NCBI RefSeq assembly: GCF_003852535.1
Contig: NZ_QAJP01000004.1
Span: 482,719 to 546,718, forward strand
Source: Herminiimonas sp. KBW02
GTDB taxonomy: Bacteria > Pseudomonadota > Gammaproteobacteria > Burkholderiales > Burkholderiaceae_D
Direction of reading: 5' to 3'
Length of the DNA: 64,000 nucleotides
Part shown: positions 8,676-17,228 of the stretch, piece by piece
Position numbering within the stretch: position 1 is the first letter of the stretch
Layout of the letters: each line of letters begins with the position of its first letter
The notes under the pieces: model-generated
Told to the model about the DNA's origin: nothing
The model's input: only the letters and a program-made list of their open reading frames with translations
Database searches by the model: none
Program-made: the position numbers and the translations under genes

Positions 8676-9887
8676 ATGAACGTACAGACAGAAACTATTC
8701 ATCTGCTGGCACCGCATCAGAGCCTTACGCGTTATCTGACAGTGCGCGCATATACGCTGGCGCTTGCCGCGCCGTTGTCGGAAGAAGATTGCGCGGCGCA
8801 ATCGATGCCGGATGCGAGTCCGGTCAAATGGCATCTGGCGCACACCACCTGGTTTTTTGAAACCTTCATTCTTGAGCGCTACGAAGAGAATTTCCAGCCG
8901 CATCATCCGGCTTTTCGTGTGCTTTTCAATTCCTATTACAACGGTGTCGGTGACAAGCACGCGCGTGCGCAGCGCGGCTTGCTGACGCGTCCGCCATTCG
9001 ATGAAGTGCTGGCTTACCGCCGCGATGTGGATACACGTGTGCAAGCTTTGCTATCGCAAACGTGGTCGGCATCATTGCAGGCGGAAATCAATGTTCTGCT
9101 GGAACTGGGTTTGCAGCATGAGCAGCAACATCAGGAATTGATACTGACCGATGTCCTGCATTTGTTTTCACGCAATCCTTTAAAACCCGCCTATGCCGCA
9201 ACTCCATATGCGATGGCAGACATGCCATCGCATATGGAGTGGTTGTCATTTGATAGCGGGGTGGTGCAGATCGGGCATGAAAGCGCGGGCTTTTGTTTCG
9301 ATAATGAGTTGCCGCGGCACCGGCAGTTTGTCGAAGCGTATGCATTGGCGACGCGATTGGTGACGAATCGTGAGTACCTGGCTTTCGTCGAGGCAGGTGG
9401 TTATGAGGATCCTGCCTTGTGGTTATCGGAAGGCTGGGATTGGGTGCAGGCACAGCAAGCCGTGCATCCGCTGTACTGGCAACATGACCGCGGTTGGCAT
9501 GCGTTTACCTTGCATGGACTGCGACCGCTCGATCTGAATGCGGCCTTGACGCATGTTTCTTACTTTGAAGCGGATGCTTATGCACGCTGGAGCGGTGCGC
9601 GTTTGCCGACCGAGGCAGAGTGGGAGCATGCAGCACAGAGCTCGGTGGAATTGACGCAGTTGTTTGGTACGTGCTGGCAATGGACCAGCAGCAGTTACGC
9701 TGCGTATCCCGGTTACCAGACTGCCGCTGGCGCGCTGGGCGAGTACAACGGCAAGTTCATGTCCAACCAGTATGTCTTGCGCGGCTCATCTTGCGTGACG
9801 CCGGACGGCCATGCACGCATCAGCTACCGCAACTTCTTTCCGTCATCGGCACGCTGGCAATTCAGTGGTATCCGGTTGGCGCGCTAG
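8676..9887 (+). CDS. egtB: ergothioneine biosynthesis sulfoxide synthase EgtB
   Basis: The protein is 403 residues. The N-terminal DinB-like domain supplies iron ligands in KWHLAHTTWFFE and LGLQHEQQHQELILTD (HxxxH-type), and the C-terminal formylglycine-enzyme-like domain ends RGSSCVTPDGHARISYRNFF. EgtB uses iron and oxygen to join hercynine to a thiol donor. It pairs with egtD. The linker between the two domains (codons for TPYAMADMPSHMEW) is encoded by a perfect 40-base hairpin, listed separately, so this stretch may be an in-frame insertion. It converges on the cti gene with only 20 bases between stops and no terminator visible. Confidence 0.9.
   Translation: MNVQTETIHLLAPHQSLTRYLTVRAYTLALAAPLSEEDCAAQSMPDASPVKWHLAHTTWFFETFILERYEENFQPHHPAFRVLFNSYYNGVGDKHARAQRGLLTRPPFDEVLAYRRDVDTRVQALLSQTWSASLQAEINVLLELGLQHEQQHQELILTDVLHLFSRNPLKPAYAATPYAMADMPSHMEWLSFDSGVVQIGHESAGFCFDNELPRHRQFVEAYALATRLVTNREYLAFVEAGGYEDPALWLSEGWDWVQAQQAVHPLYWQHDRGWHAFTLHGLRPLDLNAALTHVSYFEADAYARWSGARLPTEAEWEHAAQSSVELTQLFGTCWQWTSSSYAAYPGYQTAAGALGEYNGKFMSNQYVLRGSSCVTPDGHARISYRNFFPSSARWQFSGIRLAR
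9201..9240. repeat. perfect 18-bp inverted repeat inside egtB
   Basis: Arms ACTCCATATGCGATGGCA (9201-9218) and its exact complement (9223-9240) flank a GACA loop. It is fully within the egtB reading frame, at the junction of its two domains. No second copy was noticed in the window. Confidence 0.95.
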
Positions 9888-9907
9888 AGATATCTTCCTG
9901 CTGGCGC

Positions 9908-12265
9908 CTAGCGGAACTCCAGTCGGTTGTAGTCCAGTATGCCTGCTTCCAGTGCCTGCTCAGTGAAGTAGCGCTGGTGCAGCGCATCGCTGAAAGCCCA
10001 GAAATCCTTGTTATCCCTGCGTACTGACCAGCGTTGCGTAAAGGTGGCGTAGTCGCTTTCCGAGCGCAAGCCTTGCAGTGCAGTCACCATTGCAGGCAGG
10101 TCGGCCGCGCTGACGCGATAGAAAGCATTCGGATAATTGAAACCTATGCCAGGCGTCAGGGTCAGCGTGTCTTCTTCAGGTATCAAGGCCTTACTTTCTC
10201 CGAGCAGATGCGAGACGCTGGCATGTGCGGTATTGCGCATCAGGCTGTAGCTGCGTGCTTTGCCATCCGGCGTTTCGACCACCAGTAGCGCTGTTTCAGG
10301 CAACCATTGCAAGGCGATCCCTTTGCTGGCCGCGAGTTTCTTTAGCGGCGCTTGCAAGCCAGCGGGTGTTTGCTTGCGCCAATCCAGATTGCTTGCGATG
10401 ACAGGGGCGAGTCGTTTGCGCATCAGTTCCAGCAATTCCTTCTTCGGATCATTGCTGGCATAGCGTATGCCACTGTCCACATTCAGCGTGGTGGCTGATC
10501 CGCCATAGACTTGTTCGCGCACGGACAGGCTGTCACCGCGATACCAGTCGTCACGTACCGCGTTGCGTTGCGCCTTCGGCAGCAGCATCAGGAAAGTGGA
10601 TTCACCTTCGGCGCGCAGATAATCCATATACAGCCGCGACGCCAGTTGATGGCCGACATTGCCGTACACATCGTAGTTGGCAACCAGCAGGTAGTGGATG
10701 CGCTCCAGTAACGGGTAGCCGATGACCCAGGCGGTTTTCGGAGTGTCACCGACAAAGCCTTTGACCACACTGGCATTGTCAAAGTGACGGAATACGGTGA
10801 GTGCTGCATTGTCGTTGTTGCCGTCGCCATCCCAAATCAAATTGAGGTTCACATCGGCAGGTTTCTTGATGACTTTGGCCAATAAATCCGAGCGCGCTTT
10901 CAGATATTCATTTTCCAGCTTGCCGTAGGCCAGCCATGGCGCCAGGATACCGGTAGTGCGGTTGCCGGTCGGCAGGCGTGCCAGTTCCGAGCTTTGCTGC
11001 AGCAAGGCATCGACATCCTTGTCGTAGCTGTCGGACGGCGCAAGGAAGGTGACCCAGAACTGATCCTGGATGACATTCAGCGCAACCTGGCCGCGACATA
11101 CCGGGCCTTTGATGAAACCCATGATGGTAAATTCGGCTTCCTCCAGCATGAAGCGATAACGCGCGCCGACCGGTAGCTGGGCGAAAGTGGCGAATGGGTT
11201 GGCGGCGGTTTCTTCGCTATAGCCGGGCAACTTGTTCACTTCATAGGGCGCTTCAAAGAAGAGCTGACGCCAGCGCGCCATGCGCTTCGCATCGAGGCGA
11301 TAGGGCATATGCGTTTTCGCGACGATGGTTTCGCGTTCTTCGGTCAGGCGATAGTAGACACGGCTGGCTTTGGGATCATCGACCGGACGCGCTGTCGGGA
11401 TGATGTTAATCGCTTGCCCTGGCGGTGTCGTTGAACGTACCAGCTTGAAGTAGTTACGTTGTTTGTCGTTGCTGATGCCGTCACCGAAGTACAGGTGCGC
11501 GAGGAACAGATGCTCATAGGCATAGCGTGCGAATAGTTGTTCCTTCAGCGTGTCGCCGTTGAGGAATTTTTCCCATAGCTGGACTTTGACTGTCACCGCT
11601 GCCGGGAGGGCAGGCTGTCCTTCATAAGGCGCACCCTGTTCCAGCCATGCCGTCATCTTGCGCTGCTCGTCCGGCGACAGACCGGGCAGGCCGAAGGGCA
11701 TACCTGCCAGCGGCTCTTTGCGTTCGTAGGCGGCCATTTCAAAATCGGTAGCACACATATTGGCGCGATCGGCCGAGATGTTCAGTTTCTTGTTCGCGGC
11801 GGCGTCCGGTAGCCATGGGTGCTCTTGCTTGAGCATCAGCATGCGATGGATCAGGCCGACTGTACGATTCGCTTCCGGCGTCGCCATGTGTTCATTCAGG
11901 ACCGGGAAGAAGTTGCGTTGCCGCCATTCGGAAGGTTGTTGCGCATCGATGTAGAGGCGCGATGGGTCGGCTGCCAGCAAGCGCGTTGCGTCATATACAG
12001 CTGTTTTATTGGCGCCACGTGCGAGGCCGTCCCAACTGGTGGTTTTAAGCTGGCAGGGGGCGTCATAGCAGGCATGGCATACGACGCAGCGCTGGTTGAG
12101 TATCGGTTGTATGGTTTGCAGGTAGGACGCATCGGCAATCGGCTTCATTGGTACGTCAAAGCGGGTCGGATCGGCCGGGCCGTACATGCTGTCGAACTGC
12201 GTGCTGAGCAAGGTGCTGCAGGCAGCGATCAGGAGGATGAGGGGTAAGAGGACAATCCGGCGCAT
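9908..12265 (-). CDS. cti: fatty acid cis/trans isomerase, haem lipoprotein
   Basis: The protein is 785 residues from the chosen ATG 12265. It starts MRRIVLLPLILLIAACSTLL, a lipoprotein signal with lipobox LIAAC, which is why I prefer this start to the in-frame ATG 60 bases upstream. A cytochrome c haem site CVVCH follows near residue 60, then CYDAPCQLKTTSWDGL, diagnostic of Cti. These periplasmic enzymes turn cis-unsaturated phospholipid acyl chains to trans under solvent or heat stress. The length matches the family (about 760-790). It stands alone, read toward egtB, with the leuA terminator behind it. Confidence 0.88.
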   Translation of the reverse strand: MRRIVLLPLILLIAACSTLLSTQFDSMYGPADPTRFDVPMKPIADASYLQTIQPILNQRCVVCHACYDAPCQLKTTSWDGLARGANKTAVYDATRLLAADPSRLYIDAQQPSEWRQRNFFPVLNEHMATPEANRTVGLIHRMLMLKQEHPWLPDAAANKKLNISADRANMCATDFEMAAYERKEPLAGMPFGLPGLSPDEQRKMTAWLEQGAPYEGQPALPAAVTVKVQLWEKFLNGDTLKEQLFARYAYEHLFLAHLYFGDGISNDKQRNYFKLVRSTTPPGQAINIIPTARPVDDPKASRVYYRLTEERETIVAKTHMPYRLDAKRMARWRQLFFEAPYEVNKLPGYSEETAANPFATFAQLPVGARYRFMLEEAEFTIMGFIKGPVCRGQVALNVIQDQFWVTFLAPSDSYDKDVDALLQQSSELARLPTGNRTTGILAPWLAYGKLENEYLKARSDLLAKVIKKPADVNLNLIWDGDGNNDNAALTVFRHFDNASVVKGFVGDTPKTAWVIGYPLLERIHYLLVANYDVYGNVGHQLASRLYMDYLRAEGESTFLMLLPKAQRNAVRDDWYRGDSLSVREQVYGGSATTLNVDSGIRYASNDPKKELLELMRKRLAPVIASNLDWRKQTPAGLQAPLKKLAASKGIALQWLPETALLVVETPDGKARSYSLMRNTAHASVSHLLGESKALIPEEDTLTLTPGIGFNYPNAFYRVSAADLPAMVTALQGLRSESDYATFTQRWSVRRDNKDFWAFSDALHQRYFTEQALEAGILDYNRLEFR

Positions 12266-12336
12266 ACGACTTACCGTGGAAACTGGAGTTGAGGTGACCT
12301 TGCCGTATTTCAGGCAAGGTGTCAATTTACAGACGT

Positions 12337-12366
12337 AAAAAAGCCGCTGACGGACAGCGGCTTTTT
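12337..12366 (-). terminator. terminator after leuA
   Basis: GCCGCTG / CAGCGGC stem with a five-base loop is flanked by A6 on one side and T5 on the other, so it can act in both directions. It lies 19 bases past the leuA stop and before the start of cti. Confidence 0.85.
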
Positions 12367-12384
12367 GTTTGCTGGCATCGCTAC

Positions 12385-14043
12385 TTAGCTGGCCAGGGCG
12401 ATGTCACGGTTGACGGCGCTCAGTACGGCACGGAACGATGCCGTGACGATGTTGCCATCGATGCCGACGCCGAAGCGGGTGACGCCGTTGTTGACGCGCA
12501 GTTCCACATAGCTGGCGGCATTCGCGCTGGCACCGGCGCCAATTGCGTGCTCATGGAAGTCCATCAATTTGATGTTCAGACCGAGCGCATTGATGAAGGC
12601 GTCGATAGGACCATTGCCACTGCCTTGCATGGAAACTGGCTTGCCATCTTTTTCCAGCTCAACCTTGATTTGCACTTCGCCGTCTCTCGAGTCGTCGATG
12701 TGGTGATTGCGGTAGTGGTAAGGCGTGACCGCGTTCAGATATTCGCTGTTGAAGATGGTGTGGATGTCATTGGCTGCGACTTCGCCACCGGTTTCGTCGG
12801 TAATCCGTTGTACGGCGCGGCTGAATTCGATTTGCAGCCGACGTGGCAAGACCAGACCGTATTCCTGTTCGAGCAGGTAAGTCATGCCGCCTTTGCCGGA
12901 CTGGCTGTTGACGCGAATCACGGCGTCGTAGCTGCGGCCGAGGTCGGCCGGATCAACCGGCATGTAGGGTACTTCCCAGATTTCATCCGGTTTTTGTTTG
13001 GCGAAACCTTTTTTGATTGCGTCCTGGTGCGAGCCGGAGAACGCGGTATAGACCAGGTCGCCGACGTACGGATGACGCGGGTGCACCGGGATCTGGTTGC
13101 ATTCTTCGACGCATTGACGGATTTCATCAATGTCGGAGAAGTCGAGGCCAGGATTGATGCCCTGCGAATAGAGGTTCAGCGCGAGCGTGACGAGATCCAC
13201 GTTGCCAGTGCGTTCGCCGTTGCCGAACAGGCAGCCTTCGATACGATCGGCACCGGCCATCACGGCCAATTCTGCAGCGGCGACTGCGCAGCCGCGATCA
13301 TTGTGCGGGTGCACGCTGAGGATGATGGCGTCGCGGCGTGCCAGGTTGCGATGCATCCATTCAACCTGGTCGGCGTAGACGTTCGGGGTGCTGGCTTCGA
13401 CTGTGCCAGGCAAGTTGATGATCATCTTGCGTTCAGGCGTCGGTTGCCATGCTTCGGATACCGCGTCGCAGACTTCCTTGGCGAAATCGAGTTCAGTCAT
13501 GCTGAAGGTTTCCGGCGAATACTGGAATACCCATTCCGTTTCCGGATGCGCATCGGTCAATTCGCGGATCAGCTTGGTACCGGCGACTGCGAGTGCCTTG
13601 ACTTCTTCTTTCGACATATTGAAGACGATGCGGCGGAAGGCCGGTGCCGTAGCGTTATACATATGCACGATGGCGCGACGCGAGCCGATGACGGAATCCA
13701 CGGTGCGGCGGATCAGGTCTTCGCGCGCCTGCGTCAGGACTTCGATGGTGACGTCGTCCGGAATACGTTTTTCGTCGATCAGCTTGCGTACGAAGTCGAA
13801 ATCGGTTTGCGAAGCGGAAGGGAAGGCGACTTCAATTTCTTTCAGGCCGATTTTCAGGAGCATGTCAAAGAAGCGTAACTTCTTTTCATGGTTCATCGGT
13901 TCGATCAAAGCCTGGTTACCATCACGCAAATCGGTGCTCATCCAGATCGGCGGTGTGCTGATCACGCGATTCGGCCAGGTGCGGTCCTTGAGTTGCACGG
14001 GAGGGAAGGCGCGGTATTTCGCAGCCGGGTTAGTCAACATCAT
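12385..14043 (-). CDS. leuA: 2-isopropylmalate synthase
   Basis: The protein is 552 residues, the longer LeuA type. It condenses acetyl-CoA with 2-ketoisovalerate, the committed step of leucine synthesis. The catalytic TIM barrel has DLRDGNQAL (metal Asp), [19 protein letters not shown] with the metal-binding HPHND, and [15 protein letters not shown]. The C-terminal regulatory domain (from about residue 430) carries the leucine-feedback fold. AAGGA precedes the ATG. About 360 bases of leader upstream contain a leucine-codon peptide and hairpins, implying attenuation control. It stands apart from the leuC-leuD pair at 21-23 kb. Confidence 0.94.
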   Translation of the reverse strand: MMLTNPAAKYRAFPPVQLKDRTWPNRVISTPPIWMSTDLRDGNQALIEPMNHEKKLRFFDMLLKIGLKEIEVAFPSASQTDFDFVRKLIDEKRIPDDVTIEVLTQAREDLIRRTVDSVIGSRRAIVHMYNATAPAFRRIVFNMSKEEVKALAVAGTKLIRELTDAHPETEWVFQYSPETFSMTELDFAKEVCDAVSEAWQPTPERKMIINLPGTVEASTPNVYADQVEWMHRNLARRDAIILSVHPHNDRGCAVAAAELAVMAGADRIEGCLFGNGERTGNVDLVTLALNLYSQGINPGLDFSDIDEIRQCVEECNQIPVHPRHPYVGDLVYTAFSGSHQDAIKKGFAKQKPDEIWEVPYMPVDPADLGRSYDAVIRVNSQSGKGGMTYLLEQEYGLVLPRRLQIEFSRAVQRITDETGGEVAANDIHTIFNSEYLNAVTPYHYRNHHIDDSRDGEVQIKVELEKDGKPVSMQGSGNGPIDAFINALGLNIKLMDFHEHAIGAGASANAASYVELRVNNGVTRFGVGIDGNIVTASFRAVLSAVNRDIALAS

Positions 14044-14096
14044 GATAAGTCCTTAAATTCTTCGTTCAATCGGGGTAAGCGTCAGGGGTGGCGATG

Positions 14097-14133
14097 GGCT
14101 ACCTGACTGCCACGTGCGCTAGGTCAGGTAACC
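14097..14133 (-). promoter_or_regulatory. stem-loop in the leuA leader, candidate antiterminator or RBS-proximal hairpin
   Basis: TACCTGAC (14100-14107) pairs with GTCAGGTA (14123-14130) across a 15-base loop, extended by two G-C pairs after one mismatch. The 5' arm on the minus strand covers the last codons of the candidate second leader peptide. No T-run follows, so it is not a classical terminator. Confidence 0.45.
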
Positions 14134-14229
14134 GATCGGTAGCAATAGCAAAGCCAATGAACGCGCGAAGCTCATCCCGGCGAACAAATCGCCATTGATG
14201 CGCACTGCTGAAATCGGCTTGATAGGCAT
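14119..14229 (-). CDS. candidate second leucine-rich leader peptide upstream of leuA
   Basis: This is a 36-codon open frame from ATG 14229 to TAG 14119, ending SFARSLALLLLPIGYLT. Five leucine codons (TTG, TTG, CTA, TTG, CTA) fall within six codons, and the stop lies inside a stem-loop that ends 54 bases before leuA. I see no ribosome site in front of the ATG, so translation is uncertain. It may be a true second sensor of leucyl-tRNA or a chance frame inside the structured leader. Confidence 0.35.
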   Translation of the reverse strand: MPIKPISAVRINGDLFAGMSFARSLALLLLPIGYLT

Positions 14230-14284
14230 GATGGTTACGGATAACTCGGTTGTACTGCTGTATTTACTGCGACGGTATTACTGG

Positions 14285-14302
14285 TGTGTTGCGGGCAACA
14301 CA
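14285..14302 (-). promoter_or_regulatory. stem-loop just after the leucine leader peptide
   Basis: TGTGTTG / CAACACA pairs across a CGGG loop, 11 bases past the leader stop on the minus strand. It is placed where a ribosome stalled on the leucine codons would alter folding. Confidence 0.5.
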
Positions 14303-14313
14303 GGGGCACGCTA

Positions 14314-14400
14314 CTAAGCTAGTAGTAGCGATAGCAGCGTCGATAGCGAGATGCCAGCGATGTGCTTGGATGCGGAAGGAATGTGGTGTGCAGAAAACAT
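14314..14400 (-). CDS. leuL: leucine leader peptide (attenuator) of leuA
   Basis: This is a 28-residue peptide from ATG 14400 to TAG 14314, starting MFSAHHIPSASKHIAG and ending STLLSLLLA. Six of the last ten codons are leucine, five of them CTA and one CTG, and CTA is rare elsewhere in this window. That is the hallmark of an attenuation leader: low charged leucyl-tRNA stalls the ribosome there and switches the downstream RNA fold. It lies directly behind a good sigma-70 promoter whose -10 box is 7 bases from the ATG, so the message probably begins at or next to the start codon and the peptide is read leaderless. Confidence 0.75.
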   Translation of the reverse strand: MFSAHHIPSASKHIAGISLSTLLSLLLA

Positions 14401-14407
14401 AGCGCTA

Positions 14408-14437
14408 ACTTTAGGTGATGCAGGGGCGGACTGTCAA
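14408..14437 (-). promoter_or_regulatory. sigma-70 promoter of leuL-leuA
   Basis: On the minus strand the -35 is a perfect TTGACA (14437-14432), followed by an 18-base spacer and a -10 of TAAAGT (14413-14408). The expected start of transcription falls at about 14400-14401, on the leader ATG. Confidence 0.65.
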
Positions 14438-14519
14438 GCCCGATATGGGCTGAAAGGGGCATAGAATGGTGCTTGGTTGCAAATTTGATAATGCTGTAGG
14501 TCTCGTGCCGCGAGCCGGC

Positions 14520-15566
14520 TCAGGCCTGTACTTCGACTCTGGCGGCGCCAGCTGACATCTCGCCTATGACGGTGGCATGGGCAAAGCCTTCGCGTTGGAA
14601 TATTGCTAATACCTCATCTACTGCAGCCGGATCGCAGGCTACCAGCAAGCCGCCTGAAGTTTGCGGGTCGCTTAGCAGGGCCTGCTGTACTGCACTGATA
14701 CCCGTTGCGAGGCTTACATCGTGGCCATACGCGTCCCAGTTGCGGCCCGAAGCGCCCGTAATGCAACCCTGTTCAGCCAGTTGCAACACGCCGGGCAGTA
14801 AAGGAATCGCCTGCAACTCTAGCGTCGCCGTCAGTTTTGCGCCACGCGCCAGTTCCAGTAAATGACCGAGCAAGCCGAAGCCGGTCACATCGGTCAGTGC
14901 ATGCACGCCATCCAGTTTCGATAAAGCCATACCAGGTTTATTGAGTTTGGTTGTGTTGGCGATCATCGCTGCATAACCATCGTCATCCAGTACATTTTTC
15001 TTCAATGCCGCGGAAAGTATACCGACGCCCAGCGGTTTGCCGAGTATCAGTTTATCGCCAGCCCTGGCGTCGGCATTGCGTTTGACTTTAGACGGATGGA
15101 CCAGGCCGAGTACCACCAGTCCATAGATAGGTTCAACCGAATCGATGGTGTGACCACCGGCAATCGGGATACCTGCTTCGGCACAGATGGACTCACCGCC
15201 CTTGATGATTTGACCTATGGTTTCCAGTGGCAGTTGATGGATGGGCATGCCGACCAGTGCCAGCGCCATAATAGGTGTGCCGCCCATCGCATACACATCG
15301 GAGATGGCATTGGTCGCGGCGATGCGGCCGAAGTCATAAGGATCATCGACGATAGGCATGAAGAAATCGGTCGTCGCTATCAGTGCCTGTTCGTCATTCA
15401 GTTTGTAGACGGCAGCATCATCAGACGTTTCTATCCCGACCATGAGTTCCCTGGGAACCGGGAAGCCACTCGAGTTCTTGAGGATATCGGCCAGCACGCC
15501 GGGTGCGATCTTGCAGCCGCAACCGCCGCCGTGGGAAAACGAAGTGAGTTTGATAGTCGTATCCAT
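14520..15566 (-). CDS. selD: selenide, water dikinase
   Basis: The protein is 348 residues. SelD uses ATP and selenide to make selenophosphate for selenocysteine and for 2-selenouridine in tRNA. The N-terminal catalytic loop is HGGGCGCKI, with cysteine (not selenocysteine) at positions 17 and 19 and the essential Lys20, then TSDDAAVY and TTDFFMPIVDDPYDFGRIAA. No selA, selB, tRNA-Sec or mnmH occurs in the window, so its partner pathway lies elsewhere. A Fur-box-like sequence sits 67 bases upstream. Confidence 0.95.
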   Translation of the reverse strand: MDTTIKLTSFSHGGGCGCKIAPGVLADILKNSSGFPVPRELMVGIETSDDAAVYKLNDEQALIATTDFFMPIVDDPYDFGRIAATNAISDVYAMGGTPIMALALVGMPIHQLPLETIGQIIKGGESICAEAGIPIAGGHTIDSVEPIYGLVVLGLVHPSKVKRNADARAGDKLILGKPLGVGILSAALKKNVLDDDGYAAMIANTTKLNKPGMALSKLDGVHALTDVTGFGLLGHLLELARGAKLTATLELQAIPLLPGVLQLAEQGCITGASGRNWDAYGHDVSLATGISAVQQALLSDPQTSGGLLVACDPAAVDEVLAIFQREGFAHATVIGEMSAGAARVEVQA

Positions 15567-15632
15567 TTAATCTCTTTATTCATTTTGTTGTGGCTTTGCA
15601 CGCCACCTGACATTCTTTTTTTGCAAGGTACA

Positions 15633-15645
15633 GATAATGATAATC
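15633..15645. promoter_or_regulatory. partial Fur-box-like site upstream of selD
   Basis: GATAATGATAATC matches the first 13 bases of the 19-base Fur consensus exactly; the last six do not match. It may be chance. The rest of 15567-16034 holds no other recognised element apart from the pilin ribosome site. Confidence 0.3.
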
Positions 15646-16034
15646 GCCTGCATTGTAAAAGCGTTGGCGACTATGAGTGTTGCTTGCAATGAGCGACGTT
15701 GTGCAATGATTCAGGGACACAATGTTTAACACATTTGCGCCAGAAAGAAACAATCTTTAACAGAGCGCCCCTCAGAAACGCATGCTGACGGTCGTTAATA
15801 GAGGGACGAGCTTGAAAACAAGGCACGGACGTAAAACCATGTGAGCAGCATGTTTAGCTGTGATGAAAAATGCGCGCGACGTCCGCGATCAGCAGTCCCG
15901 GCCATTATTGTCTGAGATCTGTACGGCAGGTTGCTGGAGTTATTTCATGCGTTGTTCTTCATGCAGATGCCGATAAGGGCGCTTCATCCATATTCTCGCG
16001 CGGAAATGTGGATGGAAATTTGAAGGAGGTAGTT

Positions 16035-16550
16035 TTGAAACTCAATTCAATTTTGTTCGCATTAGGTATGGGTGTGTTTTTTTACAGCCCTGTCCACGCA
16101 CAGCCGATAGTTAAGACCATCAAACTGACTGCGCATATCAGCGACACTATTCATATTTCCAAACCGGACGGCGCGAGCTGGTATGGTGAGGAAGCCTTAC
16201 TTCCGACTGATCGCAAGCAAACGAGCTTCTCAAATACTTTTCCGATCCGCATCTGGAGCAATCAGGCTGATTTCAATATGCTGCTGGTGCAGCCGCTGAG
16301 AATGGTGAATGGTGGTTACGAGATGACGGATGCGAGGGTCTCTGTACTGCAAAACAACGTGGAGCGAGAACTGACCTCGCAGTCCATGGCCATGAAGCAA
16401 ACCAGGGCGGAGGCCGATGGCTATGATCAGATCTATCAGTTGAAGGTCAGCGCGAAACCGCCTGTGCGTACACCAGGCGGTGCGGACATCAACGGTTACT
16501 ACCGTGGGGATTTGATCGTATTGTTTGAGCCGCGTAACAACGCACCTTGA
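16035..16550 (+). CDS. CS1/CFA-I-type fimbrial subunit-like secreted protein
   Basis: The protein is 171 residues from TTG 16035, chosen because AGGAGG lies 5 bases upstream and a clean signal peptide follows (LKLNSILFALGMGVFFYSPV, cleaved after HAQ). The mature protein shows the CS1 pilin pattern: an N-terminal donor-like strand IKLTAHISDTIHISKPDG, a central all-beta region, and a C-terminal NGYYRGDLIVLFEPR like the GxYxGxVxL ending of CFA/I. CS1 pili are normally made from a four-gene operon with chaperone and usher; none is present, so this is an orphan. Moderate certainty on family. Confidence 0.55.
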   Translation: MKLNSILFALGMGVFFYSPVHAQPIVKTIKLTAHISDTIHISKPDGASWYGEEALLPTDRKQTSFSNTFPIRIWSNQADFNMLLVQPLRMVNGGYEMTDARVSVLQNNVERELTSQSMAMKQTRAEADGYDQIYQLKVSAKPPVRTPGGADINGYYRGDLIVLFEPRNNAP

Positions 16551-16619
16551 GATGCACACAGCACGCCTGAGAGTAGCTCGCGGGCGTGCTGCGCTGTATT
16601 CGGGCTTTAGCTCTCGGGA

Positions 16620-17051
16620 TTAGCAGTTACCTTTTTTCGCTTGTCCAGGCGGGCAGTGATAGCCGTGATCGTTTCCGTAGTGTTTGTCCCTGTAGTGCTT
16701 GTCATGGTGCTTGTCTTTATGACGCGGACGGTCATATTTGCTTTGCTGCCATCTCTCATTGTGCAGGTACCAGCGGCCATGATCCTGACGCCATTCCGGA
16801 CGGTGGTAGACGTAACCGGGACGTGCGCGTACCCAGTGACCTTGTGCCCATACATGCTGGTAGCCATTCCAGTTCCAGTAGCCGGGCGCCCATACATATC
16901 CGTTGCGCGGCGGCGGCATGCGTTCATATCGTAGCGGGGGCGGGGCGGTGCCGATATTCACATTGACGCTGACTTGCGCCATTGCTTGCATAGGCACAAC
17001 GGCGCTGCTCGTAATGGCAACTGCAGCCAGGGCTAAAAGTAAACGTTTCAT
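16620..17051 (-). CDS. secreted WXXGXW (YXWGXW) repeat protein
   Basis: The protein is 143 residues from ATG 17051. The signal peptide is MKRLLLALAAVAITSSAVVP, ending MQAMA. The mature part has PPPRNGYVWAPGYWNWNGYQ and HVWAQGHWVRARPGYVY, two to three copies of the W-x-P-G-x-W/W-x-x-G-x-W motif, then a very basic His/Lys/Asp tail (KHHDKHYRDKHYGNDHGYH). Such BcpO-related proteins are common periplasmic proteins of Burkholderiales with unknown function. The His-rich tail suggests metal binding, as inference. An in-frame ATG 33 bases upstream would spoil the signal peptide. Confidence 0.7.
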   Translation of the reverse strand: MKRLLLALAAVAITSSAVVPMQAMAQVSVNVNIGTAPPPLRYERMPPPRNGYVWAPGYWNWNGYQHVWAQGHWVRARPGYVYHRPEWRQDHGRWYLHNERWQQSKYDRPRHKDKHHDKHYRDKHYGNDHGYHCPPGQAKKGNC

Positions 17052-17196
17052 GATTTTATGAGCGGAAAGTGGTGATGGCTTCAATATAGCGTTTGCCGGA
17101 AATATTTCAGCAAAGTATTCATCTGCTTACAATTGTTACGGCTTATGCGGTTGCTTATAAGCAGCGCCAGTGCCGGAGTATCCGCCGCGCAAGCAT

Positions 17197-17228
17197 AAAA
17201 AAAGCCCGCATCGGTGAGGAGGCAGGCT
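17197..17228 (-). terminator. orphan minus-strand terminator, possible small RNA 3' end
   Basis: Minus strand: AGCCTGC pairs with GCGGGCT (one G-U) around a 12-base loop CTCCTCACCGAT, followed by TTTTTTT. No annotated gene is transcribed into it from the right: 17229-17499 has no coding frame on the minus strand. The loop contains CTCCTC, complementary to a Shine-Dalgarno. The rest of 17052-17499 holds a palindrome TGACATGTGTCA (17305-17316) and a 7-bp inverted repeat at 17276-17303. Confidence 0.6.

Noticed and set aside
12319-13878. A 519-codon open frame on the plus strand opposite leuA
   Set aside because: It is an antisense shadow of leuA: composition follows the GC-rich codon positions, there is no ribosome site and the protein looks like no known family.
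14520-15566. Selenocysteine in SelD
   Set aside because: The catalytic position is encoded by a cysteine codon and no in-frame TGA is present.
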